A stretch of 64,000 bases of DNA from Fodinibius sp. Rm-B-1B1-1 (GTDB lineage: Bacteria; Bacteroidota; Rhodothermia; Balneolales; Balneolaceae): positions 1,426,001-1,490,000 of the forward strand of contig NZ_JBCFYD010000001.1 in the NCBI RefSeq assembly GCF_038594945.1, given 5' to 3'. Position numbers and translations under genes: made by a program. Positions 51,718 to 61,290 of the stretch are shown piece after piece. Within the stretch, counting starts at the first letter, position 1; every line of letters begins with the position of its first letter. Below the pieces are notes generated by a model. That model ran no database searches and was not told the DNA's origin. It saw nothing but the letters and a program-made list of their open reading frames with translations.

Positions 51718-51787
51718 AAAAATTAGTCTTTTTTTTGATTGTTGGTGAGTCGGCTGGTGTAAGACTGACCTGAGGAAATGTTCAGAA

Positions 51788-53287
51788 TCAATCCCTGTCT
51801 GAAAACAGATCCATAAGCTGGTTGAGAACCCCATTGCTTACAAAGGAGAGTTTTTCTTGTCGACCAAGTGAAAGGAATCGAAGGAATTTGCGGAGTTCTA
51901 CAAGAATGAAGGGTGGATCAGTAACAAGCGTATCACTTTTGATGATATGGTCCCAGTCCAGTGATTGGTGAAATGTTACCCCATTGTCTTCCATGGTTTC
52001 TTTATAAAGGTATGCGATCAGCCCATATCCAATAGTTGTTGGGTGTAGGCCATCCAAGCTGAAAATCCCTCCCTTGTATAGTTTCCCGGTGTCCCGGTCG
52101 ATGCGGGGATATTGAGTACTCAGGTTAGCATTGTTATCATTTTGGACGAGATGTGCAGTATTCGGGTTCCGCTTTATTGCTTCACAGAACTCATCGGGAT
52201 AGGGTATGCGTTTTTTTCCTCCCAACCGGCGGTGAGCAATACCAGAGACATAGCGATTAAGGGGAACGGTGATCCATCCATATTCGTCAGCTACCTCCCG
52301 GATAATATTGTTGTATTCATCAACATGTTGATCAAGTGAAATGGCTTCCTCTTTTGTAAGATGGGGGTGTTTGTCGGGATTGAAATCAGCATCCCAAATC
52401 CAAAAGCGGGTATAGTAATCGAAATAGCCGGTATGGCCTTCACGAGATTTATCAGCATTGACTCCGCGCGAAACGGGAGGGATGGTGACATAAGGGATAG
52501 TTTGAGTGATGACACGTTCGGGGCCTACCTTACTGACTCGTTCGGCAAGTTTCCGGAACTCATGTTCAAAATGTTCTGGGCGGTATACGGTATAATCTCG
52601 TTCGGAGGGAAATTTATTTAAATCTTTTTCTTCAGAAAGTACGAATTTTAAATCAGATACGGCGCCAATTACATTGTTATGCCCCATCGATACGATGAGA
52701 TTTTCTATACCACCGTGGTCTTGTAAAAATTGGATATTGTCGAGCTGGGTATGATGACTAAATTTTTTATTAAATGATGGATTTAGAACCAATCGTGCCG
52801 TTGTATACATAGCATGATCGGGTAGCATATCAAAAATTGAGAATGTCTCGGGCTGTGTTTCTATATGGTGCCGGCTGCTTTCTTCGGTTACCAGCCAAGC
52901 ATCGTTCATGGCAAACCCCCACACCGATTGGTTATGATAGGGCATGTCCCGATTTTGTTGAAGGGGTTTAACTTTACCTTCCCAGTATCGTTTTACTCTT
53001 CGAAGGGTTGAGTAAAGATGGTTTAGGGCTGGCAGATATTCATTCCACTCAATCGAATCCCCAAATTCATCCGAAAGCCCACGTGCCAGTACCTCCAGGT
53101 TTAGTGGAATTCCTGCTTGGGCAGTAAAAAGAGGTTGCTCGAACGTGGCGTCCGGTTCCCAGGATTGGCGTAAAAAGTTGGGAAAGTTCAGATCGGTGCG
53201 ATAGATACCACCGTTTTGAAATCCTTGGCTTATACTATCACCCAGTACAGCTAACTTATGTTTTGGGGACGATTTCTTGCGACTCAC
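51788..53287 (-). CDS. SGNH/GDSL-type hydrolase
   Basis: 499-aa SGNH-fold hydrolase. Block I AVLGDSISQGF (nucleophile Ser near 18), block III-like VSMGHNNVIGA (Gly/Asn) and block V SLDGLHPTTIGYG (catalytic Asp/His near 425) are in order; a 100-residue insert separates I from III. No signal peptide is evident, so cytosolic or unconventional export. Substrate (ester, acyl or glycan) unknown. GTG start at 53287. Confidence 0.8.
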   Translation of the reverse strand: MSRKKSSPKHKLAVLGDSISQGFQNGGIYRTDLNFPNFLRQSWEPDATFEQPLFTAQAGIPLNLEVLARGLSDEFGDSIEWNEYLPALNHLYSTLRRVKRYWEGKVKPLQQNRDMPYHNQSVWGFAMNDAWLVTEESSRHHIETQPETFSIFDMLPDHAMYTTARLVLNPSFNKKFSHHTQLDNIQFLQDHGGIENLIVSMGHNNVIGAVSDLKFVLSEEKDLNKFPSERDYTVYRPEHFEHEFRKLAERVSKVGPERVITQTIPYVTIPPVSRGVNADKSREGHTGYFDYYTRFWIWDADFNPDKHPHLTKEEAISLDQHVDEYNNIIREVADEYGWITVPLNRYVSGIAHRRLGGKKRIPYPDEFCEAIKRNPNTAHLVQNDNNANLSTQYPRIDRDTGKLYKGGIFSLDGLHPTTIGYGLIAYLYKETMEDNGVTFHQSLDWDHIIKSDTLVTDPPFILVELRKFLRFLSLGRQEKLSFVSNGVLNQLMDLFSDRD

Positions 53288-53391
53288 AGTATTTATAGAA
53301 TCTTAGCCGACTGTTTAAAATTTTGATTAAACTTCCTGAGAATATGTGGTATTTTAACAGGTCTTTTTTCAAATAAGAATGTAGTAAAAGG

Positions 53392-53763
53392 ATGAGCAAA
53401 ATTGAAAATAACCGGTTAGAGAAATTTCGAAAAGAACGCGAAGAGGCTAACGAAAAAGTTTTTGACTTAGATCATCTTGGAATTAAACGCTTTTTCAATC
53501 TCGATAATAATACTTACAAAGACGGTGCTTTGCCTGCACAAACGAAAGAGTTGTTAGGTTTAGTAGCATCAGCCGTGATGCGATGTAATGATTGTATTGA
53601 TTATCATTTGGAGGAGTGTGCTAAAAGTGGATATTCCAAAGATGAAATTGTTGATGCTATGAATGTGGCTTTAGTGGTGGGGGGCAGTATCGTAATTCCG
53701 CACTTGCGTCATGCTGTTGATACGTTGGAAATATTGGAGGAAGAAGGTCATCTACAATCATAA
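53392..53763 (+). CDS. Carboxymuconolactone decarboxylase/AhpD-like protein
   Basis: 123-aa AhpD-like protein. The CNDCIDYHLEEC segment carries the CxxC redox motif and proton-relay His; KSGYSKDEIVDAMNVALVVGG follows as in family members. Likely a peroxidase-reductase type antioxidant rather than a true decarboxylase (inference). Followed by an overlapping frame for the surface-antigen gene. Confidence 0.87.
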   Translation: MSKIENNRLEKFRKEREEANEKVFDLDHLGIKRFFNLDNNTYKDGALPAQTKELLGLVASAVMRCNDCIDYHLEECAKSGYSKDEIVDAMNVALVVGGSIVIPHLRHAVDTLEILEEEGHLQS

Positions 53764-54916
53764 AACAGCCATTTTGATTCGTTACTTTTTATTCATTCTT
53801 CTTTTTTTATGTAGCCTGTCATCAGCTGTAATGGCGCAAATGATGAATCCCCAGGTGGGACAGGATTCTGTTTCAACAGCTTTGGTACCGGCCATTGGAT
53901 ACAGTTCGAATGAAGGTCTATTGGGTGGGCTGATTTACAGTCGTTATGATTATCGCGGCAATGTAGCTCCGTTTAACAATTTATTTGAGAGTTCGGCTAT
54001 TGCGACAACTAAGGGATTTGTTGAGGTAGAAGCTACATACGAGCAAACAAAAACGTTTGGACGTGATCTTCGATCAATTGCTAATTTTTACTTTTATCGT
54101 TACACCCAAGATCAGTTTTTTGGTATAGGAAATGAGACGACTTTTAGTGATCAACAATGGGATAATGAATATTATTTTTTCCGCTCCATTGGATTTAGTT
54201 TTGATTACAGGTTTAGGAAGCCAATATATGAACAGGGTCGAAGTCAGCTGGACCTGCAATTTGGGGCAGCTACTGAATATCATATCCCATATGTGCGACA
54301 GCAGCAATCTTCATTTGTACAGGCAATGCCTGTGGGGAGCGATGGTGGCTGGACGAATAATATAAATACGGGATTGGTTTGGGAGAATCGTAATAGTGAA
54401 TTTGATCCCCGTCGTGGAAATCGTTTAGAGTTGGAGTTACGGGGCGCCCCCAATTTGATCAGTAATTACGGTTTGGCAACGGCGCGATTGGAATTACGTC
54501 AGTATTTTTATCTTTTTAATTTTTTAACGGTCGCCAATCGCTTTGAAGCACGTCACGCCGAAGGCGATATTCCCTATTGGGAAATGTCAACGCTTGGAAA
54601 CAAAAACACACTTCGAGGATATCCTCTCAACAGATTTAAGGGCAATACTTCGGTTGCTTACACGCTGGAATTACGTACTTGGTTGCTAAAATTTCCTGAT
54701 TTTTATGGTCTCAAATTTGGCGGACAACTTTTTACTGATACGGGACGGGTATTTACCGAAACGGATGATGCCAATGATCTGTTTGAGAGATATCACCAAA
54801 CGGTAGGGTTTGGCGGTGCGATGTCAATCCTAAATCCTGATTTTATACTGCGCGGAGAAATGGGTTTTTCGGAAGATGTTACCCGAATTTACATTGGCGT
54901 AGGCTATATGTTTTAA
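53711..54916 (+). CDS. Outer-membrane barrel, BamA/TamA (surface antigen) type
   Basis: A 401-aa frame overlapping the 3' end of the AhpD-like gene. The true N-terminus is probably TTG 53774 (MIRYFLFILLFLCSLSSAVMAQ, a clean signal peptide), because the first 21 residues of the longer frame are in the neighbour's coding region; no clear ribosome site decides. The mature protein has repeated amphipathic strands, an RGNRLELELRG segment, NTLRGYPLNRFKGNTSVAYTLE and a terminal ...TRIYIGVGYMF, as in Omp85-like barrels, without POTRA domains. Confidence 0.75.
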   Translation: MLLIRWKYWRKKVIYNHKTAILIRYFLFILLFLCSLSSAVMAQMMNPQVGQDSVSTALVPAIGYSSNEGLLGGLIYSRYDYRGNVAPFNNLFESSAIATTKGFVEVEATYEQTKTFGRDLRSIANFYFYRYTQDQFFGIGNETTFSDQQWDNEYYFFRSIGFSFDYRFRKPIYEQGRSQLDLQFGAATEYHIPYVRQQQSSFVQAMPVGSDGGWTNNINTGLVWENRNSEFDPRRGNRLELELRGAPNLISNYGLATARLELRQYFYLFNFLTVANRFEARHAEGDIPYWEMSTLGNKNTLRGYPLNRFKGNTSVAYTLELRTWLLKFPDFYGLKFGGQLFTDTGRVFTETDDANDLFERYHQTVGFGGAMSILNPDFILRGEMGFSEDVTRIYIGVGYMF

Positions 54917-54982
54917 GAGATATCCTTCGCGTCTCTACGTGATACTTATTTAAGTGTAAATAAAAATTCGTATTTAGATTTT

Positions 54983-55720
54983 ATGAGTCATTCTGTTTTA
55001 CTTACCGCAGCACACGAAGACACCGAAGTGTTTCGGTCAAAGCTTGAAGAGCAACCCGTTTCGGTATTGCATTATCCGTTAGAGCGATATCAGTCGCTGG
55101 AAGACAATGGAGATATCTTGGATGCGTTGGAGAATTTAGAAGAGTATGAAAATATCGTACATGGCAGTAAGCGGAATGCACAATTCTGGATTGAGTGGTT
55201 ACAGGAATTTGATAAAATAAAAGAGGCGAGAAACCAGTTGAATCTGGCACTTGATCAGCATACAGCAAGTTACCTCGAAGAACAGGGCATTCCTGCGGTA
55301 CATCCACACGCTGATGGGGAGGCGATTAATCTGCTCGAATTTATGCTTCGTATAAAACGCATTGGTAAAACGTTGTATCCCTGTGGGGATAAAACCGCAG
55401 AAGACCTGCCGGCATTGCTTCGAGAGTTGGATATCGAAGTGGATGAATTGGTTTTGTTTACTTTGGAGGGGCCGGAAGAGTTGAATTTAGAAGAGTATCG
55501 CAAAGATTTTGCCGCTCATCAGCCAGAGTTCATTATTTTTCATTCTCGTCGTTCCGTTAATCGTACGTTGGCGGCCTTCCCCAATGCCAATTATGAGGAT
55601 GCTATGGTAATTTCTGGGGATCAGGCGGTAACTGACAAATTAGCGACCGAAGGTATTGAAGTTGATCAACAGGCCGAAGGCAGCTGGGATTCTATTTTAG
55701 AGATTATTAAAAAGGAATGA
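54983..55720 (+). CDS. Divergent uroporphyrinogen-III synthase (HEM4) domain protein
   Basis: 245 aa with the HEM4 two-lobe outline: SVLLTAAHEDTEVFRSKLEE, a hinge, then KTLYPCGDKTAEDLPALLRELDIEVDELVLFTL, FIIFHSRRSVNRTLAAF and VISGDQAVTDKLATEGIEVD. It is a second HEM4 protein in this window (hemD at 31717 lies in the haem operon) and is clearly diverged; the TSANG-type signature is replaced by VHGSKRN. Whether it makes uroporphyrinogen III is unknown. Confidence 0.72.
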   Translation: MSHSVLLTAAHEDTEVFRSKLEEQPVSVLHYPLERYQSLEDNGDILDALENLEEYENIVHGSKRNAQFWIEWLQEFDKIKEARNQLNLALDQHTASYLEEQGIPAVHPHADGEAINLLEFMLRIKRIGKTLYPCGDKTAEDLPALLRELDIEVDELVLFTLEGPEELNLEEYRKDFAAHQPEFIIFHSRRSVNRTLAAFPNANYEDAMVISGDQAVTDKLATEGIEVDQQAEGSWDSILEIIKKE

Positions 55721-55978
55721 TTATTCAAGTAATAGATAAATTATTTGAAAAGTCTTTATTTCAGAAAGAGAGCAAAATAAAACTGACCAAAAGATAAAAT
55801 AATGATCAGTAATTTTTGCTGGTTGTAAAAATATATTAATAGCAGAGGATAAATGTATTAATATTTTATTAATGATGATTAGTCCTAATTTGTTTATTAC
55901 CATCTGCCTGCCTGTATTTTATTTGTTTTAAGTTAGGGATTTTTCAAAAATAAAGAGCGGTTTTTTTGGGGTAAATTG

Positions 55979-57334
55979 ATGGAGAATTATAGGATGATTA
56001 CAGCGAATACAAAGAGTTTGGAAAACCAGTACAACCTTTTTTCTTCTCTTTGCTTATGTAGTCAGAAAGGAAAGTTTTGGATGGGACTATTATTTATTTT
56101 TGTTGCTATTTCTTCGGCTGTGGGTGCTCAAGACCAACAGGATACGCTTGATAATAGCAGATCATCAGAGCTTAGTGTTTATATAGATTGCCAATCTTGC
56201 GATTATAATCACATACGTCGTCAAATTAAGTTTGTCAATTATGTAAGAGATCCGAAGCCGGCAGATATTCACCTCTTTATAACCTATGAAAATACAGGGA
56301 GTGGCGGTCGGCGATACGAACTGACTTTTATTGGTTATGGCGATTTCAACGGCATTAAATATACATTAAATCATGATGTAGGCCGTGAAGCTTCTGCTGA
56401 TGAAAGAAGGGAGGGGTTAAATGAGGTTATAAAAATAGGGCTTGTGGGATATGTAATACAAGTTTCTGACCCATCAATGTATCAACTTGAATATCTCGGG
56501 AGTGAATCTAATCAACGTACTGACTCAGAAATAAATGATCCTTGGAATTACTGGGTATTTAGGGTTTATGCTGGAAGTCTGCGGTTAGATTTAGAGTCGA
56601 ACCAAAAGGAGTTTGATTCAAGGTGGGGATTTTATGCTGATCATGTAACTGATGAGTGGAAAATCAGGTTTCGACCGTACTTTAATTATGAATATGATGA
56701 AATAGATCAGGAGGGAGAAGACGCTCCCATAACAAGTAGACGGCACAGACATGGAATTAATAGTTATGTTATCAAGAGCCTTAATGATCATTGGTCTTTA
56801 GGAGTTTTCAGTGATTATCTAACCCGAAATGATCGTAATTATCGACATCGATTTCGATTAACACCAGGGATTGAATACAATATATTTCCCTACCAACAGG
56901 CAACGCGAAAATCATTTACTTTCACGTATCGGGTAGGATATGTTTATGCTGATTATTATGAGCAGACGATTTATAAACAGTATACTGAGAATTTGTTAAA
57001 TCAAGAGTTATCAGCTTCTGTTCGCATAAAACAGCCATGGGGCCAGATTCAAGGTGGAGTTGAAGGCTCTCATTATTTTCATGACTTTAGCCAACGTCGG
57101 ACAGAAATGTTTGGGGATATTTCTGTTCGATTAACAGAAGGGCTCTCACTTAGTTTCTACACTCGTATTGAAATGATTCAAGATCAGCTTTCACTGCCAA
57201 AAGGTGATACATCTATTGAGGATGTACTTTTACAACAAAAAGAGTTGGCTACTGATTATTCAATTTACGGGGCTATTTCCCTTTCATATACCTTTGGTTC
57301 TGATTTTGCGAATGTTGTAAATACAAGGTTTTAA
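55979..57334 (+). CDS. Outer-membrane-type beta-barrel protein with N-terminal conserved domain, unknown
   Basis: About 451 aa, start at ATG 55979 (a TTG precedes it directly). A signal-like hydrophobic segment ends near VGAQ. Residues about 65-160 contain YIDCQSCDYNHIRRQIKFVNYVRD and ADIHLFITYENTGSGG, a pattern I recall in uncharacterised proteins of several phyla; the rest is repeated aromatic/hydrophobic strands ending YTFGSDFANVV, indicating an outer-membrane barrel. Function not recognised. Paired with the 57338 gene (3-bp gap). Confidence 0.65.
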   Translation: MENYRMITANTKSLENQYNLFSSLCLCSQKGKFWMGLLFIFVAISSAVGAQDQQDTLDNSRSSELSVYIDCQSCDYNHIRRQIKFVNYVRDPKPADIHLFITYENTGSGGRRYELTFIGYGDFNGIKYTLNHDVGREASADERREGLNEVIKIGLVGYVIQVSDPSMYQLEYLGSESNQRTDSEINDPWNYWVFRVYAGSLRLDLESNQKEFDSRWGFYADHVTDEWKIRFRPYFNYEYDEIDQEGEDAPITSRRHRHGINSYVIKSLNDHWSLGVFSDYLTRNDRNYRHRFRLTPGIEYNIFPYQQATRKSFTFTYRVGYVYADYYEQTIYKQYTENLLNQELSASVRIKQPWGQIQGGVEGSHYFHDFSQRRTEMFGDISVRLTEGLSLSFYTRIEMIQDQLSLPKGDTSIEDVLLQQKELATDYSIYGAISLSYTFGSDFANVVNTRF

Positions 57335-57337
57335 GAT

Positions 57338-57889
57338 ATGATTTTCAGGTTTGATCAATTTCCTATAGTAAGATTACGATCCATTTTTATCTTGTTATCT
57401 TTCATATTTATGACAGGTGTTTCAAATAGCTATAGCCAGTCAGTTCAAAAAGGTGATTCCGATGTAAACTATTGGGTGGAGGGCGGTCCTTCACTTACTA
57501 CCTTGGGGACAGGTTTACAGGCAGGACTAATGGCTGATTATAATAACCATCTTTTTTCAATAAGTACTACAAGTACAGATTTTGACTTTGGAGCAGAGAC
57601 TTGGGATATAGCCTTGATCTATGGGCGAAGTATGAGTTATCGTGCTTTTTATCTTTCTGCTGGGACGGGAGTAGCAGTAATAGGAGGAAGTGGATATTCT
57701 GATTTGCTTGGTAAAGGAACAAAAAAGTCAGTGGATACAAGTATTGGCTTTCCATTAAGAGGGCAACTTTCATGGCAACCTATATCTTTTATGGCTTTAG
57801 GAATTTATGGTTTCGCAAATGTTAATACAGAGCAGCCGTTTGGTGGAATTGGGTTTTCACTAAGGGTAGGTCAATTTGAAGGTTTGTAA
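57338..57889 (+). CDS. Small barrel-like exported protein, unknown
   Basis: 183 aa, signal peptide (IFILLSFIFMTGVSNSYS), then an outer-membrane-like repeat of Gly/aromatic strands (YWVEGGPSLTTLGTGLQAGL, ending GGIGFSLRVGQFEGL). Family not recognised. Three bp after the barrel gene at 55979, so same transcript; its stop abuts the mutS2 stop on the opposite strand. Confidence 0.6.
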   Translation: MIFRFDQFPIVRLRSIFILLSFIFMTGVSNSYSQSVQKGDSDVNYWVEGGPSLTTLGTGLQAGLMADYNNHLFSISTTSTDFDFGAETWDIALIYGRSMSYRAFYLSAGTGVAVIGGSGYSDLLGKGTKKSVDTSIGFPLRGQLSWQPISFMALGIYGFANVNTEQPFGGIGFSLRVGQFEGL

Positions 57890-60295
57890 TCACTTAAATC
57901 TCACTATTGTACAACCGGCACCGCCTTGAGAGATTGGCGCCATCTCGTATCCCTTAACTTCATTTCGCTTATTTAGATATTCGTGCACCAACTTTTTTAG
58001 GATGCCTTCGCCTTTGCCGTGGATAATCTGCACGTCACTCCGTCCGGCTGCAACGGCATCATCAATATAACGTTGTACTTTCTTCATAGCAGCATCACCA
58101 CGCATGCCTCGGATGCTGAGTTGGGGTTTTACCATTTTAAACCGACTGCCATCCTCAAAGTTCACTTTCACCTTTTGTTTTTTCGGCTTTCGATCCGAGG
58201 CATCTTCCACTTTAATGAGCTTATTGTACTTCGTTTTTACCCGCAGTCCACCTGCAGAAATAACTGCCTTATTGCCGTTTACTTCTTTGAGCTCACCCGT
58301 TGTGTTTGCATCTTTAAGACGGACAAGGTCACCAACCTTAGGCTTTTCTGAGGAATCCTGATACTGCTCTTGTTGCTCTTCTTCCAGTTCGTGTAAATCC
58401 GATTCTACCTTTTGGCGGTGGGCTTCAACTTCTTTGCGTGCCTCTTTAATGGCTTCATCATCTTTCTGGCCTTTTTCAACAATGCGCTCCACGGCTTCCT
58501 CAATTTTCCGGTTGGCGGAGTCCATAATTTCTTTGGCCTCTTTCAGTGCTTTCTCTCGAATTTCTTCTTTCTCTTTTTCAAGGGCGGAGCGCTTTTCTTC
58601 ATAACGATTTCGCTCTTTCTGGGTGTGGGATTGAAGCTCGTCATATTTTTCTTTGAGCTCTTCAGCTTCTTGGGTCTTAGCTTCCAGCTCACTGATGAGC
58701 GTTTCCATATTACTTTTTGATTCGCCAAGTAACGTGCGAGCACTGGACAGCAATACACTTTGGAGATTCATCCGCTCGGCAATTTCAAAAGCATAGCTGC
58801 TACCCGGTACGCCTTTTTTAAAACGATAAGTTGGAGACAAAGTATCCTGATCAAATTCCATTGAGCCATTCACGGCGTATTCGTGATCATGGGCAAAGAC
58901 TTTGAGCGATCCATGGTGCGTAGTCACTAAGGTTTTGGTATTACGCGCCATTAGAATTTCGATGAGGGATTGAAACAGCGCTCCCCCTTCCTCGGGATCA
59001 GTTCCGGCCGCGGCCTCGTCGATTAGCACCAAGCTATCCTCATCAGCATTTGCCAGCGTATGCTTCATCCATTCGAGTCGTGACGAAAAGGTGCTTAAAT
59101 CATTTTCAATGGATTGGTCATCGCCCATATCAACAAAAATGCTTTCGAAGATAGGGAGCTCGGAACTGTCCCGGGCCGGAATAGCAAAGCCGGATTGAAT
59201 CATCATACAGCATAGTCCCAACGTTTTAAGCGCAACCGATTTCCCACCCGCATTGGGACCCGTTATGACCAAGCATCGCTCATCTTTAGTCAATTCCATA
59301 TCCAACGGTACCACTTTTTCCTGTTGGCCTTCGGAAAGGGATAAATTTTTAAGCAACAGGAGTGGGTTATATGCTTCTTTTAGATACAGGTGTGGTGTTT
59401 CTGATATTACGGGCACAAATCCATCCAACTCAATACTAAGCCGCGCTTTTGCGGAGATAACATCAAAGGTAGTAAGGGTTTCCAGGTTTTGGCGGATGGA
59501 ATCGCGATTTTTGCGAACATGAGTGGTGAGCTCACGCAGAATACGATCGATCTCTTGTTTCTCTTCGGATTCCAACTCACGAATTTCGTTATTAATTTCA
59601 AGCGCATCCACCGGTTCTACATATACCGTTTGTCCTGATGAAGAGACATCATGCACAAAGCCCTTGACCTTGCGTTTGTATTCGGCCTGCACGGGAATTA
59701 CCATGCGTCCGTTACGGATCGTGGCTCCCTCATCAGACGTCATTCCTTCTTTTGATAGACGTCCCATCACCCGATTAATGGTTGTGCGAAGATCGTTGCG
59801 ACGCTTGTTAATTTTGTTTCGGATACTTTGGAGCTTGGGACTGGCATCACTGCGGAGCTCACCGTTTTCAGTAAGGACATCCTGTAAGGTGTCTTCCAGA
59901 TCTTTTAGCGGAATGAGTCCTACTGCTATGTCTTTAAGGGTCGGGTAGTGTTCTTCACGCTGATTGATAAACGATTTTACAATTCGGGCTGTAATACTAA
60001 GTTCCAGGATTTCCACAAAAGCCTGCAGTGGAATAATGCTATTTTGGGGACGAGCCTTTTCGAGGTAATCACGGACGTCGTGCAGGTTCCGAAGAGGGAA
60101 GGCCGAGTCGTTGAGCAGCAGATCCATCATTTCCTTGGTTTGCTGCAGTCGTCGCTCAATAACATCTCGATCTGAAAATGGCATCATGGTATTGAGCTGA
60201 TTACGAGCCATCTCAGATTGTGCTTTTTTGAGTGTAGCTTTTCGAATCGACTCAAATCCAATTTTATCGCTCAGGTGTTCCGGGAATAAGTGCAT
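57890..60295 (-). CDS. mutS2: Endonuclease MutS2
   Basis: 801 aa MutS2: N-terminal clamp/connector helices, ATPase domain with Walker A VITGPNAGGKSVALKTLGL (about 348-366), Walker B VLIDEAAAGTDPEEG, then a Glu/Lys coiled coil (about 520-640), a KOW-like linker and the C-terminal Smr nuclease domain (VQIIHGKGEGILKKLVHEYL). MutS2 acts on recombination intermediates and, in some bacteria, on collided ribosomes. Confidence 0.95.
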   Translation of the reverse strand: MHLFPEHLSDKIGFESIRKATLKKAQSEMARNQLNTMMPFSDRDVIERRLQQTKEMMDLLLNDSAFPLRNLHDVRDYLEKARPQNSIIPLQAFVEILELSITARIVKSFINQREEHYPTLKDIAVGLIPLKDLEDTLQDVLTENGELRSDASPKLQSIRNKINKRRNDLRTTINRVMGRLSKEGMTSDEGATIRNGRMVIPVQAEYKRKVKGFVHDVSSSGQTVYVEPVDALEINNEIRELESEEKQEIDRILRELTTHVRKNRDSIRQNLETLTTFDVISAKARLSIELDGFVPVISETPHLYLKEAYNPLLLLKNLSLSEGQQEKVVPLDMELTKDERCLVITGPNAGGKSVALKTLGLCCMMIQSGFAIPARDSSELPIFESIFVDMGDDQSIENDLSTFSSRLEWMKHTLANADEDSLVLIDEAAAGTDPEEGGALFQSLIEILMARNTKTLVTTHHGSLKVFAHDHEYAVNGSMEFDQDTLSPTYRFKKGVPGSSYAFEIAERMNLQSVLLSSARTLLGESKSNMETLISELEAKTQEAEELKEKYDELQSHTQKERNRYEEKRSALEKEKEEIREKALKEAKEIMDSANRKIEEAVERIVEKGQKDDEAIKEARKEVEAHRQKVESDLHELEEEQQEQYQDSSEKPKVGDLVRLKDANTTGELKEVNGNKAVISAGGLRVKTKYNKLIKVEDASDRKPKKQKVKVNFEDGSRFKMVKPQLSIRGMRGDAAMKKVQRYIDDAVAAGRSDVQIIHGKGEGILKKLVHEYLNKRNEVKGYEMAPISQGGAGCTIVRFK

Positions 60296-60510
60296 ATTTG
60301 TTTTCTGGCTCGTGTCATCCAGTCCCGAAAGTAGTTCAGGATCAGGATCTGTAAATGTATAAGTAGATTGATAGTTTTAGATAGTTCGTAATATAAGCTT
60401 CTTGTTGCGGAAATGATGAATTTGAAAAGAGCAAAATTATTGTTAATTCCACAGAGTAAATCCCCTTGAGGGAAATTTTTGATAACTAAATGTAGATTCT
60501 TATTAATCTC

Positions 60511-61290
60511 ATGAAATTACCCATTTACCAAGTTGATGCTTTTGCTTCGAACCCCTTCGAAGGTAATCCTGCTGCTGTTTGTCCGCTGGATGAATGGCTG
60601 ACCGATGATCTGATGCAACAGATTGCCATGGAAAATAACCTTTCCGAAACAGCTTTTTTTGTTGAGCAGGATGAGGGCTATCGGCTACGGTGGTTTACGC
60701 CTACAACCGAAGTAGATTTATGTGGACATGCCACACTGGCTTCGGCGCATGTACTTTTCGAGCATCTTAATTACGATCAGAAAACGATCCGGTTTGATTC
60801 CAACAGTGGTGAACTAAACGTGCAGGAGGAAGATGATAGACTGGTAATGAATTTTCCGACGGCTCAACTAAATAAAGCCGAAACACCATCATTTTTAGAG
60901 AAAGCAGTAGGTATTTCTGCCAATGAGCTCTATCGGGATACTGATTATTTGTATGTGGTTGATAATGAAGAACAAGTTCGAAGTTTAGATCCTGATATCC
61001 GAGCGTTGGCTAAAGCCGATGTGCGTGGTATTATTGTTACGGCTCCAAGCGACGAATACGATTTTGTATCTCGTTTTTTTGCCCCGGCGGCTGGCGTTGA
61101 TGAAGATCCGGTGACGGGCTCGGCGCATACCATGTTGACACCTTATTGGAGTAAAAGGCTTGATAGAGAAACGTTGGTCGGCCGACAAGTTTCTAAAAGA
61201 GGGGGCACAGTATATTGTCATCATAAAGAAAGTAGGGTGGAAATAGCCGGAGAAACCTGTACTGTAATGCAAGGAGAGTTCAGTATCTGA
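60511..61290 (+). CDS. PhzF-family isomerase
   Basis: 259-aa PhzF-like protein. YQVDAFASNPFEGNPAAVCPLDEWL opening, FTPTTEVDLCGHATLASAHVLF and DEDPVTGSAHTMLTPYW match the family's catalytic and phosphate/acid-binding segments. Related proteins isomerise cyclic acids; substrate unknown. Its stop and the TauE start share one base, so they are co-translated. Followed by the transporter gene. Confidence 0.9.
   Translation: MKLPIYQVDAFASNPFEGNPAAVCPLDEWLTDDLMQQIAMENNLSETAFFVEQDEGYRLRWFTPTTEVDLCGHATLASAHVLFEHLNYDQKTIRFDSNSGELNVQEEDDRLVMNFPTAQLNKAETPSFLEKAVGISANELYRDTDYLYVVDNEEQVRSLDPDIRALAKADVRGIIVTAPSDEYDFVSRFFAPAAGVDEDPVTGSAHTMLTPYWSKRLDRETLVGRQVSKRGGTVYCHHKESRVEIAGETCTVMQGEFSI

Noticed and set aside
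51703-51729. Hairpin with T-run as a plus-strand terminator
   Set aside because: No plus-strand gene reads into it; it overlaps the Fur-like site upstream of the minus-strand operon.
60300-60365. Possible further family B repeat (TTCAGGATCAGGATCT)
   Set aside because: Only one arm matches; no inverted partner is visible.
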